DNA of 64,000 bases from Stichopus chloronotus (Eukaryota; Echinodermata; Holothuroidea; Aspidochirotida; Stichopodidae). Every line of letters starts with the position of its first letter. Position 1 is the first letter of the stretch. Shown here piece by piece: positions 11,101 through 26,100 of the stretch. Where the stretch lies: NCBI GenBank assembly GCA_021234535.1, contig CM037829.1, positions 31,158,962-31,222,961 on the forward strand, written 5' to 3'. The translations under genes were made by a program, and so were the position numbers. The notes under the pieces were generated by a model. The model saw nothing but the letters and a program-made list of their open reading frames with translations. It ran no database searches and was not told the DNA's origin.

Positions 11101-14100
11101 TTGAGTTTTGGGATTTTGATGTCACATTTACTTTAAGCAAAAGCACATATGGTCCGTAACTATATGTATATAGTAGTATAGTGGAGATACACTGTACATA
11201 ATATTGAACTCATGCGTGAAAAGCCCTCTCGACTATAAAGTGAAATTTTCAAGTATCCTGTATACTATGTAATCTCCCCCCTCCCCCCAAACAATTGCCT
11301 AGCTCATGCAGTTGCTGGTCATTCTTAAAATTCAACAAAAATACCCCATAACATCAAAGCCAGTATGGGAAATATCTCGTATCAGATCCCATTCACTGAT
11401 CCGTGCCTCAAAGCTTTATTCTGCTCACACTGCATGAGAAATCAATTAACCTGAGTATTTGTTAACCATAGATGTTATGCCAGACAGATTACATAAATTT
11501 CTTCATTTATAGGGTACATCTGTTGTTATGTCATACTGTAAAGATGCAAGATTATATTCCAGAAAGTAGATCTGGTGCTGTCAATCAATTACTCAGAGTT
11601 GAAGTTGAGTGTATCAGTTTCCAGTGCACTGTGCTTCTGTTTCCTACCTGGGGCAATAAGGTGTAATCAGGCAGACAGAGAGCCTTCCAGACGTTTTAAG
11701 AAGGAAAGTTTCATTATGTGCTAATTTTCCTCTTTCCTAATCTCTAACCTTTTTCCTGAAGAAATTGTCTGGGGGAGTTGTTTTAGGTGGAGTAATCTGG
11801 TTTTTTAATTGTTTGGGTGGGAATTACAGTAGTTGGTGGAGGTTGTCTGGGAGGGAATTCTGTGGAAGAAGTTTTCCATGTGGGAGTTTTCTGGTCATGA
11901 CCTATGGTACAGTGAACATTACAGTAGGTCTTTCACTGTTCATATATACAAGGCCTAATTTGCATGTTTCAAAGTGAAATTGCCCTTATAAAATTGATAT
12001 AAACTCAGGCACTTTGAAGAAGATAAATTATACATGAATTGTTTATGGTAAAAGATATCATACTCATACCCCCTGGATTTAGGGCCCATAGCCCTACTGT
12101 AGTACAACCGTGCCCTTTAGTATTCAGCATGCAAGCACTATACATACTGTAGTGGCAAAACAAAAGCTTAAACACAAAGACTCTTTACCCCAGACAGTTT
12201 CAATTCTTCCAACCACTTAAGTCTAGTCCCTCCCATACCCTGCCTAAAGTTTCTCCACCTGCATAATCAAAAGAATGGATCCATGTGTATGCTGTGTAAT
12301 ATGAGCTACTCTGCATCTTTCGAATTTGCTGTCAGTCAAAGAGTAGAACCAGTGTAGAATTTTGCTATCCCCAAACCAAAAATATAACTTGGGGTGATGA
12401 GTTACTGCATTTAGCTCATGAGCGTGTATAGAAATTTAGCTCTCTCAAGTGTGCTGTTTTCCATAACCTTGCACAGTACCTATTGACAAAAAAGATAAAA
12501 AACCCTTTTGCTGTGTGACAAAAGATCATCACAAACACAATCACAAAAAGTAGTTCAAGCAATGTACTTCCACAATCCAGACAACATGAACCCTTCTTCT
12601 GTACTGCACAGAAGCTTTGACAAAGTGCATCAATGCAGTTATGAAATTGTTTGAGGAAAAACTTTCTGGTTGATTTGAAAACAAAGTATAGTAGAAAATG
12701 GCAAATTACAGATCACTGAAACACAACACAACATGTTGCACATTGTGGTACCGTTGTATGCTAGGGTGTTTTCAACCCATTCCCATTTCAAATTGGTATG
12801 TAGTAGTACAGTACCTCCAGTGATTGCTATGAGTATACATCCATAAATTTACTGAAACTGTGAGTGCTAGGGAATTCCCAAACCAGGGAGATTTGGGGAA
12901 ACTGAAAGTAACAGTACTTTACTATATACTGTAGGAATCTTTACAGTAGGATGGAGGTGATTTTTCATTTAATTGCAGTCTTTTCTTATACCTTTAGATG
13001 TCCCCTGTGAAACTAACACCTTTTTGGAAGTTGGAAAGCAAGGTGTAGTGTCTTGCAGCTTTCAGGACTTTGACCTTGTTGGTTGGATTAATGGAAATGG
13101 GAATCATGGAGAAGCTACGCCATTCATCTACTTAGAGAATTCAGAAAAGAAAGGAAGAGGATATGAGAGTGGACTTTACAACATATTCCCAAATGGTTCA
13201 CTAATCATTAACATTGTGGAGTTAAAACATGAATATAATTTTACTGTATTGTATTCTCCTCCGGTGGGTAAACAACTCACCTTTACTGTTCCAGTGAAAG
13301 TGTTTGGTAAGTATCATATCATTCTGTTTTCATGTAACTCTCAAGATCAGAAATACTGTTTGTGCTCACTGACACAATGTTTTAATAATGAATACCTTTA
13401 ATTAAGAACTAGCAAGCAAACCTCTCATTATTTGTTTGTATTCACAAATTACATGTGGCATCTGTAATCTGTGCACTGCACATACTTATGAATTGCAATT
13501 TGTTTTCCTGACACAATTAAAAGATTAAGAGTATGTGAAATACCTACACAGCGGTCCAAGATACTGAATAGATATGGCAGTTAATGCCATTCTCAGTATA
13601 TCAGCTGTGTCATTGGTAAACATTCTACATCTTTATGGCATGATTCAAGGTCTCTCAGTTTTTGAGACATTTTAACAAGCAAAAAATGTTTCTTTTAATG
13701 TCTGTAATAATTTTCGTTACCCCCTTCCTTTTTTATCCTATTCTAAGGACACCCAAGAATTGTGAAGTTCTGTAGTACTGTATGCTTGAGGGTCTTTACT
13801 AGCAGTAAAATTTTATCACAGTGAGTTTTCCAAAAACTTGCTGTCATACTCTTTGTCTGTGGCAGAACTCGAACCATCTCAGTATGACAAAATTTTGAAC
13901 CAGAAATATTCTTGTTAGTGCTTAAAAGCTTTATATGTGGAGCAGACAATAGTACATCCAATTAAGATGAAATATACTAAATTGGCCTCTGAAAGAAGTA
14001 GAAAAGAATTGAGCAAAATCTTTAGAAAATACTGTAATTCACAGCGCATACACTCCCTCACCTCATATAACCTATGCATTACCGTATTGAGTTGACCATG

Positions 14101-17100
14101 GTCTTTAGGAAACACTGTAGTCTGCAAGTGTGAGGTGTGTCTTGTAGCAATCAGCCTAACCTTGCAGGTGGTGGGTTTTTAGCATTGTCACAACAAAAGC
14201 AGTTTAAGGAGTTCTTAATCCCATATGCTTGAGTGTACTGTACTGTACAGCTCAAAAATAATCAAGAGTGGGAATAAAATTTACTGTCCCGAATTTGGCT
14301 AGAGCGCAGGCAATCTTTTCTTCCATAGAGTATGCTCTCCCTGGATTGTCATGGGAGGTTACTGTTGCGCTCTATCTGTTTCGCTGAATTTACTATGCTA
14401 TTGTTTGCAATTGTACTGTATATTTCTTCTTCACTGATCGATAATGGGGCTTTGACAGTTACTCCCCTACATAGCTCCATAGCTTATTGTTACTTGTGGT
14501 GTTTGTAAATGCAGAATAAAGGATGTAGGCCTCTGCATACAGGCTAGCATTTTGAGCAAAGAAGTACAGGTAGCATGAATGATAGCGGTACAGATCCATT
14601 TGACTGTAAACATGTTTGAAAAATTTATAAGTGATCATACTGTAGGCAAAATACTTACATTGTAAGTGTCATATATTGTCAGTGTAGAATACGGTATACT
14701 GTGTTGTGCCTCCTGCTGATTTAATAAATCAGCTTAGTCCAAATCGGATGCCCCGATGCACTGAGGAAATGCAGGCCTTGTTATTTTGCCCAACCATTCT
14801 GTGTCCTTGTCATGTAAAGTAATTTTTCAGTTTTTCATTTTTTTTTTTAAAAAACCATTGATGTATACATTGAGAAAAATATCAGAAAATTTCACATTGC
14901 ATAGCCCCCCAGTATTGTCTGATTCTTGGACAACTGGTTATCTTCCCAAGATAATTCCTACCAATGAAATTGCCAGTCAGCAAATTCCTGACCTGCATAG
15001 CCCTGTAACAGAGTTGAGGAGTTGCACTGTTGCAGGATTAGAAGAGTAAGACTAATTCCAGTGTGCATCAGATCAAACCCAGTCCATCATTGTCATTGCA
15101 TATGACCTCTCCTTAAACCTACAGTACATCTTAACAAGGAAAAGTGATAAGGAAGATGGTGGCTTGCTACATTACTGACACACAAGACACAATTTTAGGT
15201 GGAACTTAATACTGTAGTTACTTTTGATCACACCTGTACAGTAGATTCATGAAATATTTTTAAGGTTAATATATATTCACAAGGAAATTGACTCATCCAG
15301 CATCGAAGAAATTGCGTGTATTCACCGTACAGTAGACACTGATCACTCACTTTCATAGTTATTACATTGTTTTCATTTCAGTTCCACCTGATCCAGAGTA
15401 TCCTGTGGTCAATGGGGCTTCCAATCAGCAGTCCATTGTTCAAATTGTAGAGCAGTATAGTGGAACCATCAATTGTTCAATGTATAGAGTCAGGCCCTCA
15501 GTTGAGCTGGAATGGGTCTACCGGTCTTATGTCATTTCTTTGGACAATGAACGATCTTCCATTACAAACAACACAGATGGAACTTACAATGTCTTCTTGA
15601 GCTCACATTTTACCATCAGGGACAGGGCAGTTCTGAAGATTACTTTACAGTGCAGGGTAGTTGGAGAGATGGCAGACTTGTTTCCATCAGTAACTACCAT
15701 CTACATGCTCAGTATGAAAGAAGGTAAGGGCACTGGGTGTTCTTGTGGTAGATACAAAACCTTAACACCTTTTTTATCCATATATAGGCTACAGTGTAAG
15801 CCTTCCTTCTTAGGTACACCATCAGTCTTGATTGCAGTTCTTGTTGGCATACTACCGTAGATTGCAAGTCTGTTGGCATGCTCACTTTTATTGCAACCAC
15901 TCGCAGAACAGTACCTGTAGAACAGAATCATTTATTGTAATGAAATGATCAGCCATACTGTAACTTTCATATGGTGGAAAATCAGTTCATTCTGTTGAGA
16001 ACTGTACTGTTCATCTGAACTGCTGCAGTGCATGGCACCTACAGGACAGATACAGTTTGTACATCAAACCTGTTGAGTATACTGCTAGCAGGGCTGGAAA
16101 AAGTCGGGAAGCCGGGAGGCTCCTTCCTGAAATTTTGCGTCTCGCGGGAAATGTGCACGACAGTGAAAAAGATACGATCGTAAAAAAAAGAAAGAAAAAA
16201 GAAAAAAAAAACGGAACTTTTTCTTCCACCCTTTGAAAAACCTGTAAAGGACCAAATAATAGAAAAATCCCTTTTACAGCTTCCGCAAATGTTTTCACCC
16301 GATTTTCTTTCCTGTAACGATCATTCAAAAGTCAGAGCATTACGCAGATCAATCTAGGGAGCTGTTACTTAAGCAAAGAGCCTGTACAGTGTACTTGCAA
16401 CGGAACTTTGCAACGTTAACATGACATGTGCGGGTTGCAATTGGAAGCAGACCACAGCGCAGAATCAAATGTGAAAAGGCTCAAAACTGTGGGTAAAAGC
16501 CGTACTTAGCGCATTTTTCCCGTCTTTAAGTCAATGAGGTTTATTTTTGGCGGTGTTACTTTATTTTCTACCAACAAGCACGTTTCCAATTTGTCGTAGC
16601 GAGATGAAAAAGTTCATGTAATCCACTCGTCTTTTTGTTGTTTTCATTTACCTACAGTACGTGATGGAAAGTACACGTAATATCATTAGCCACATCGGCC
16701 TTGCAACTGTTTATCCAGATAGGTAGATGGTATTATGGGATGTTCCTTATTCTCTCGCTTTGTTTTTGTTTTTATGTCTGGTGCCATTGTTACTTAATTT
16801 TAATCTGTCATTGTTGCCAACTTTTTTCTTTTTTACTAAACTGTTAACCTGTGTGCGATATGCCCGGTAAATTACGCAGCTTCCTTGTACACAACGTGAA
16901 GCACGTGGCATGGAATTTTCCACAACCCCCAATCACAGACTCAACACCAGGTATATCAACATACATGTAGCTTACGAAATGGTCGTAGTAGTATAAGCGA
17001 GTTATATCAACCAAACCACATGAACTTGTGAGAGGCATTTAGTGCAGCGTACAACATACGCATTGCACATGCTGAAGAACCAAGACCGTTTTAAAGTTCT

Positions 17101-20100
17101 CAAAATATCATTTTCGCATACCACTTGTACTTCCGGCCGTGTTTATCTTGTACATACCATGCTTGTTTCGAACTTTCGATCACAGAATGGTAGAGATCAT
17201 ACTGTACATGTGGTTTCCTAAATAGTTACGTCTGAAAATGACTTGTAAATAAATCCATTCAAATGTGTATCTTAAATGCCCCATCCACGTTCAATCTTCA
17301 CCAAAAATTAAAGTAAATTACTATTCCTGTAAATGCACGTACTTATTTTTTACTCATGATCATTATTTTTCAAGTTATATGAAAAAAAAAAACGTTGACA
17401 AATGTTTCCAGAAGATTCTACATTTACCTCCTTTACTACATTCAATGTCAATTAAAAAGCATAAGCTTAGGCCTGCCTTAGGGCGGCCTGCCTGCATACG
17501 CAAATTATCTGCCGAGAATGACAGCTAGCGGACATATCGCAACCCACACAAATGCAAAAATAAACGCATATTTCTTTGTTCAAAACCCTTCAAACCTTCA
17601 GTCTTAACATTTTAAAGTGACTAGGATCAATGAACAAAAAAAAAATTCAATGTTCCTTGAAAAACTCTGAAGCCTGCAACTTACAAAATGTCGGTTGTTC
17701 CCAGCAATACGGAAATACGAATTTCCAAGGTGGTTAAGCTATTCTATATACACCCACTACGTTAGGATATCATTACTTAAAATTTTCGGAAGGCTGCACA
17801 CGATCTTACGTGATTTTTTGCACGAGACTTTTAGGGACATTTCAACTTCAAAAATGAATGTAATACAGTTTACTCTACATGACATTTGCAACATTTCATA
17901 GAACTTTTTAATTTTGAAGCAGTATCAATGATTTTTTTTTCTGATCGAAGTATTGTGTTTTCATCCAATACAATAACATTTTTCAACTATAGTTGAAATT
18001 AAGCATGGATACAGACACTTTTAAAAATTTAAAATCGCCACCGGGGTCGTCGATGGACTCCACAAGGGGCCCTATGGTGGGCCCATTGACTGCCACCCCA
18101 GTGTCACAATCGCTTCGCTATCGAATGATGCCTACGGCACCATGCTAGGTCTGGTGGGAAATCCGACTATATTGTAATTAGCCTCCCGGGAAATGAACAC
18201 TTTTTCCAGCCGTGACTGCTAGTTACCACTAGTGCTGGTTACCACTGTGTAAATTTAGAAGACTTAAAACTACTCTCTGAAATCCTTCAATGTAGTGACC
18301 ATGCATAGACTGATCTTGTATTTAACATGTTTATCAGTCATATTGAATTTGAAATCCCTATTCAGCAGAGTTCAGCAGGATCAAATCATGAAAATCAGAA
18401 ATTAAAATTATAAATTTGTTTTCTTTATTTATTTGTTTAATCACAACTTCAGAAACATAAATGTACTACAATGAAAGTAAGCGTATGTAAATAAATACAT
18501 TGAGTGCAATAGTGATGGGAAGTGTTCCATAAAGCCATAATGGCTTAACAGAGTGGCGCACTCCCCGCACAAGTAGATATGGTGATAGTTAATACTTAAG
18601 TACAGAGCAAATGGAAAAAAGGAATACAAGGCCAAACAAGAAAATGTATCTATACATATATATACACACACATACCAATTACATATGTGTATATTCATAC
18701 ATATACATGCTTTCACATTAAATCAAAATTATAAACAATACCTCAAGAATGTAAGCTTGGACTGATTTATAATGGTGGACCACACTGCGAAAAATATATG
18801 GTTTGTGATGTGTCATGTGTTATTCATCCTATCACAATACCTTTAACTGTGGCCAACAGGACTGGCTGCATCATGAAAACCACATTATTCTTGAATTCTG
18901 TCTTCTTTCTTTCTTCAAATTAGTTGAACATTTTCCAGTTATTGATGGGTGTTACAGTCAGCAAGAAGATTGCATCCTGATAAAGCCAAGAGATGGAAAC
19001 CTGACTTGTTCTGTACAGAACATACCATCAGAGTATACAATGAACATTAACTTAGACATCTTTGGTGATGACAGAGGCCTTTCCCTCACCAGAATAAATG
19101 GAGACCATCTTCATCACATCAGTGGTGGTCTGACCACCAGCTATCAGTACACAGTAGATGAAGGTCCTACTGAGTCAGTCATTCAGTGCACTCTATCAGG
19201 AACGGAGAACAACCTGTCATTTAAGTCAACAGCAACTGCTAGGATTACTTGGCAAGGTACCTGCTTTAGTCTGTATGTCACATAAGTAATGAATATAACA
19301 GCATAAGCCAATTAAGTCATTTTTAACCGAGATGTGCCCTTTAATCCACTTTCTTTTAAATGTTGGACTGCATCAAGTTGACTGAACCTGATCATTCATT
19401 GCTATGTGCAAGATCCTCAGATGTCTTAAATTAGAAGTCTAAGCTCCAGAATTTTTGAATTGCTCTTCTTTCATGAATTAAGATATGACTATTCGACTGT
19501 TTAGACTGTTGAACTTACTCAGACAAAAAGTCTTTTGCATCACTACTGGTCCTTATAAGAGAGAGGGTAGCTCATAAGCTCATAACTGTGGCACAGGTAG
19601 TTTGCTAAAATATTTTCCAAAACTGGTACCACGTGTAAGTGGCAAAAAGGTTCGTTAGGTCATTTTCACCTGTTAGGAAACGCATCCGTAAACTTGTGTT
19701 CACCAATTATGACTCTCGCATTGTATTGCATGGCATAGTGCTCTCCATTGTGATAATGTACTGTATATTCCAGGAAAACCAAAGCATAATTGTAAAAAAA
19801 CTAATTTCTTCTGTAACCAAATGTTGTTTGCTCTATGCCTATAATAGTTGTGGTAGGTGAGCATTACACTTGTTATGTTGCTCTGCTATATGCTGACCTT
19901 TTGCATTATTCTTCAAACAGACACTGCAAGTGATACTACAAGTGATACTACTTTAATATGGACTTTGGCCTTTATCATATCCGTGTCAATTGGTAAGTTA
20001 GTGGTAACCTATTTTAAGGAGTTCATGTGTTACAAACCCAGCTATTCTGCTGAAACTATTGTTTTCTACTACAGACTGTCTGTATGTCTGTATTTCAGAA

Positions 20101-23100
20101 TTTGTGGGGTTTTCTATTTTCAAGTACCCGAATGTAGAAGTCACAGGTCATTAATGAGATGCCCTTACTGTGTGTGGAGACCTTCAAACTGAGTCTCGCT
20201 TTTCCAAGAGTGCCTTGACTTTTGATAATCTATGATCTTGAATAGCGTTTCTTGTTGGAAAAGAAGTTAACTTCTTTTTCATCTCAGACCATCAAAGGTG
20301 ATGAGCTACATACAGTAGACACTTTTAATGATAACTGTAGCCTGTGCATTCATGATAGTGGGTGTGTGTATGTGCATTTGTGTGTGCACCTATAGCAGCC
20401 TTAGCAGGTACCAGTCGCTCGTGAGAGCCTCACACATTCTTCCTCACTCACAAAGAGCTTGCAACTGGCGTAGCTGCCAGAAAATCTGTCACTGTGAGGA
20501 GGTCTGTCATCTGATACCTGAAGCCTGCCCTACCTTCTGGCACTCATGCGCTGCAGGCACTCATTGGAAAAAGGGGATTCCAGTCACTTCGTCACTGTCT
20601 TCAGTACCCGTAAGGCACTGAATTCTTGTGGGTGTGTGTGCTGTGTGTTTGTTTGTTTGTTTTTGACACCCAGCTTGTTATCACTGTATCTCATGAAAGT
20701 AGTCTGACAGTTCTCACACTTGGTACATAGATGTCCCATATTGAGAGGAAAACCCTCTTGTTTTTGATGTACGTTAAAGGTCACCTGACTTCACCAGAGG
20801 TCAAACACTGAAAATCGTGATAACACAATTCTTCAAAATAGGAATGATGGAAACTTCGCATACACAGTGTGTTGGTTGATCATATCAAGAGGAAGAGCCT
20901 TATTGTTTTTGGTGTAGGTCAAAGGTCATCTGAGATCACCAGAGCTCAAACACTGAATTTTTTAACTCAATGTCTCAAGACAAGAAGGTTTCAGGGTTAC
21001 TGCCTAAAATTGGCACTGTCAGCACCGCCACAAATGGTAAGGCTACCGCAGTGATACAGGTACCTAGAGAGAGAAAAAAGTCTGATTTTTAACTCAAGAA
21101 AATACTTGGAAAAACATGCGTTAACATTCTTGTAGTGTACTAATTACTGTACAATATGCTTACAGTTTATTTCATAGCATGAAATCCTGAAAATTTGTTT
21201 TTTCTTGTGAAATAATTCTTTAGAATTCACCAACTGTGCCAACCGATTGTATACGCTAACAACATGATTGAAGTAATACAAAGCTTATTGGACATTCAGC
21301 AAACACTACTGTATGTAAATTTGTACAGTAAATCTGCTACTCGAAGCGAGCGAAGCACTGTACTATTTCAATGGGAAATTTTCAGCTGTTGTTCGCCAGC
21401 TCTGATCGAGTCGAGAGAGCTCTGCCCCGCCCCCAAGGTTTCAACGTAGATTCTAGAATGACTGACAAACATGAACTGAATTACATTATGTATCAAGCAG
21501 ATAGATCGATTAGTTGACCTTTTCCCCGCAAGTTTCGGCAGCCAGTCACAAGTTTATAATGAGTGTGGCAGGCAGGACTTTCTATCATAGTTAATTAGAT
21601 GCAAGGCTTGCGAGAAAGGATTTCATCGTTGCTGATGCACACGCCTCTCGGGATTTCCCAATCCAAAGTTCTCATTTATGTGGAAGAGATTTACAATATT
21701 AATGAGGTCAATTCAGTGCTGCATCGTATCTGCATAGCATGTACCTTATCATTAAATGAATTGCACAGAGTATGACAAATTATTATTAATGAGATCGATC
21801 AAATGACATGATTTTGCACCCAATCGTCTGGATTGTGACTGAAACTATTACTGCCCATGTGTATCTTTACTGATGGCATATCATTTCAGTGTATGTTCTG
21901 GCGACTACAGACTTTGTATTGACAGGTTATAGAAATAAATGTTTTGAAACTGCAAAGAATGCATTAGGAACTTCAAGGAAATGGCATAAGGAATAAATAA
22001 CAATTTTCTTGATATACTGTGTATTTCAGTTCCCCTCTAGAATCAAGCCAGCTTATTTTCTGTGTGAATGCATAAAAAGAAGTAAAGACTAGATTCTCAA
22101 TGATAACAAAAAGATGGGAAAACTTATATATAACATTATAGTAAACTTGTCACTACCATTCTCCCAACTGTTGCCTTTGGCCCGGGTATGTACTATTGAA
22201 AATGAAATACTGGTACAGTTAATGGTTCCTTGGACTCTTATAAGCAATATTTGTGGAGTGGCTCTGCCATGTGTTATCCCGGATTTGGCCTGATATGTGT
22301 CCACAGTGGTACTGTGGTAGAAGGGATGGAAGAGAGTGCCGACTCTTATCCTTTAAGAGCACCATGATATTGCTAATGAGGTTTGTGGTGCAGTTACTTT
22401 CATCTTAAAACTAGAACCTTTTTCTGGGCAGAGGATTTTGAAGCTGATTGAAGTATCGGCAAAACCGGAAACAATGCATGTATTGTCAAACAAGAGCCCC
22501 CCCAAAATGCTTCATCGCATCCGATAACCTGTCATGATAAGTTTATAGACATACTGTGAGATCATTGATGGGTGATGTTATCTATAATTTTGATAACAGG
22601 AGAAAAGTAAATATTCAAAATCTTTCCAAAATTTACAAATACTGTATTTCTCTCTTTCTGCATGAAATAATTTTATTTATTTAAAATGGTATCAGGTTTG
22701 GATCAACTGGGGTCAAGTTGTGAAATCCTTGTAAACACTAAGAGCAGCTTGGACAGATCTCATGTTTGATTTTCACATGCACATTATTGGGTGCAAGACG
22801 CCTATGTTCAGTTCCACAGTAACAGCATGACATTCAGAGAGAAATTTCAACTTCAACTGCTTGAAGCATAAAAACTTTTTTGAGAAAACTTATGATAAGT
22901 TAACACATTTATAACTGTTACTGGCTTCCCACTTACTATGATACCAATTGCTAAAATTTGTGGTGATGTCTTAACCTATTATGACATCATAAGTGAATTT
23001 GCATATAGCAGAAGGGTGACAAAAGATATGGTGTTACGTGTCTATACAAATCACAATTTTTTTAAAGTTATTTTAGCCTAACTCTGTAATTTGTAGTAGT

Positions 23101-26100
23101 TATAAACAAGAACAAGTACATAAAACCAGGCAGAAGTAGCTACAATCTTGGACAAAATTGTTGGGACACTTTGTCATATGTTGCAAATATAATACTGAAT
23201 TTTAGGTGAGAGGATAACATGGAACCCCGCGCCCCTTTCAGATGTTGCGCTGTAGAAGTGAATGTACCCTTTGAACAGCAATCCTATAGCCAACATTGAA
23301 CGGGGGCACGGGGTGCCCCAAGGTATTTTGTCCAAGATTGTCTGAGTTTTTTGGGAGCAATTTTGGAGCGAAATTTCAAAAGAAAATTGAACATTTTTGG
23401 ACAAGGTGCATCATAAAAATTAGTTATCGGGGCCTATGGGTCTGGGGATTTTCAAATGAAAGTATTCTGAATTTCGACTATGAACATAACAAGTTTAATT
23501 TTAATTTGGGGGTTGATTTGTATATTTTTTGTTGAAAAGGAGTGATCATGAATGAATAGATTGTTTCATGATATTGTATGCGGACAGAAATAGTTGCGTT
23601 TAGAAATAACATTGATGTGCAGCTGTTGCATTGCGTTGCAACAGGAGTGTTACTGCAATTGTAGAATGCTGGTAGGAATCGCAGTTATAATGTATTCTGA
23701 AGTAGCTCCACGTTCTACCAAAATGCGTTAAAGTCAGAACTGTAGATTCAGCTTAATCTTAAAATAATGGTAGAACGTTAGTAAAGGCTGGTTTTTTACA
23801 TTTTTGGCCACTAAATCAAGATTTGTGACTGCAATTTTTACATTGCATGAAGCTGGTAACGTAAGTAATCTCCAGTCTTGTAATCTACGCAATTTTTCCA
23901 CGGGTTGCTTAAATTTTCCTGTCAAAACATTTGGTAGAACGTGGGTTTCATTAACCTATACTGTCGAACGCTGTTGTTAGGTCTCAGTCAGCTTGGATGG
24001 GGAGGCCGGGGTTCGATTCACCACATGACCATAGTGTTTTTAACTGCTCAATTATCCATTTATAAACTCAAATGTCTGTCAACTTCTCATTTTTCATTCA
24101 TTCATGTATAAAATAAGGTAATATATGTATATTAATATAATGATACAGCTCTAGCAACAAATATGTACTCTGAAGTCCGTTGAAACTGCTTGAAATGACT
24201 GACATATTACAGTGCACCATGTACGGTACAATAGAATGGGTGCCACAATGTCACTATTATGTGAATATGAGCAAACGTCACCATTTATTAAATTTGCATT
24301 CTAGGGGTTTATTTTGTAGAATGCTAGTACACTTTTTTACCCAGATTAACCTGCAAGTCAGTCCTACTGCTGATGTTTCTCGTTGCAAGGAATATCACCC
24401 CCTATTTTGCCGTTAAACTTGTTTCAAATTGACGATTTTTCCTGTGCCCCGCGCATGCTTCTAAACCCTCGAAATTCTCAGACAATCTTGGACAAAATTG
24501 TTGGGACACTTTGTCGTATGTTGCAAATATAATACTGAATTTTAGGTGAGAGGATAACATGAAACCCCGTGCCCCTTTCCAATGTTGCGCTATAGAAGTG
24601 AATGTACCCTTTGAACAGCAATCCTACAGCCAACATTGAACAGGGGCGCGGGGTGTCCCAAGGTATTTTGTCCAAGATTGTAGGTAGGGAGGTTTGTAGA
24701 ATCCCTTATCAAAGGTTAATGAACTTTGAAAATTGATTAATCTTTAATACTGTATCAATTATCACTTCAGTGAAGTGAGAATTTTTGAACTTGGTTGATG
24801 GGCTTGTATTGTAGTTTTAGATTGATTTTAAATTGGTTTTACACCTAAAGTCAATATTATCATTTAGGGAGAGATAAAATCGTGACAACATTTAGCTGTA
24901 TAGCAATAGTTTCAACAATTCTTACTTTCACAGCAAATCCTTTGCAATGGAAAACATGCGATAAAACTCTTGCTGGCATAGTTAATCTGTAGTACTAGTA
25001 CAGTAAATTCTAGTAACAACTGAAACATTAAGGGGGAAAAGGACTGCCAGAAGCCTTGAACCATATTACACCTGTGACATATAAAATTGTAAAACCCCAT
25101 CACTAATTTTCAGTCCAAATAATGTTATACTCCTGAATGGGTTTAGGAGGGAATGACGTGCATTATCAACTGGTAAGAGCTCCATGTTTGTATTCTGTTT
25201 GTAAAGTGTTGAAAGCTTGCATGCCGAATTGAAACCTTTACAAAAATATTAGGTAAACACAGGACTAAAACCTTTAACTTGATCGGAAGGAAAATAAGAC
25301 ATGGAAAGCGGTGTTTTTGTTTTCCTTTTTGATTCCTTGCAATAGGCAGAAGGAATCTACGGGATGGCAATGTCATAGGTGTGCGTTTGTGTATGTGACA
25401 CTTCTTGTAAACACAATATCTCAAGAAGGACAACCATGATTGATCTCATACGTTACGTGTGGGTTGGTCATACTGAGTAGATGATCCCTATCTTTTTTTG
25501 TGGAGGTCAAAGGTCATTTGAGGTCACCACACGTCGAACTGTAAAAACCTTGTAAACACATTATCTTCAGAAGGGTAATGTTGACTGATGTTGTACTTGA
25601 TGTGAGGTTGACCAGACTGGGTGGGCGATCCCTATTATTTTTGGTGGAGGTCGAAGGTCATTTGAGGTCACGAGAGGTCAAACTGGGAAAATCTTGTAAA
25701 CACTCTATCTTGGGAAAGGTAACAGTGCTAGCATCTCATATAAAGCATATGGATTGCCATATTAAGTAGATGACACTTACTGATTTTGGTTGAGGGTCAA
25801 AGGTCATTTGGAGTCACCAGAGGTCAAAGGGTCAAATCATGTTACCTCCTGTATCTCAAAAAGAGAAACTGAGTGATCTCATACTTTGCATGTCTATCGC
25901 TCATAGTCAGTGGTTCAGTATTTAGAAGTCAAAATCTTGTAAACACATTATCTCGAGAAGTTTAATTGTGAGGGATTTCATACTTAGTATGTGTATTGCA
26001 CACACTAAATAGATGATTTGTATCAATTTTTGCACCTTTATGTGTAAGGGGAGGTAAAAGGTCCTTTTGGGTCCTTTTAGCTTATTAATCTAGGTGTTTC

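Larger units (their letters stand above)
5394..11114 (+). mobile_element. DIRS-like tyrosine-recombinase retrotransposon, decayed
   Basis: Coding order is RT (5926-6672), RNase H-like (about 6860-7000), tyrosine recombinase (7398-7942), all broken. The ends are inverted: 5405-5525 matches the reverse complement of 10958-11078 over about 120 bp (CTCACTTACCTGTCTCATCA start). At 7951-8042 a block is complementary to the extreme left end followed by the extreme right end, the internal complementary region that defines DIRS elements. The interval between that block and the right ITR has been enlarged by GGTCA minisatellite units. No gag ORF survives. It lies in intron 1 of the Ig gene. Confidence 0.75.

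Noticed and set aside
14786..15049. Possible extra exon in intron 2
   Set aside because: No acceptor/donor pair in phase 1-1 and no Ig motif.
19639..20192. Open frames around the transmembrane exon
   Set aside because: Only 19921-19992 fits the splice phases; the rest reads through intron sequence.
20400..20620. Cys/His-rich frame resembling a zinc-binding domain
   Set aside because: Spacing of Cys and His fits no known finger, and no phase-compatible splice sites were seen.
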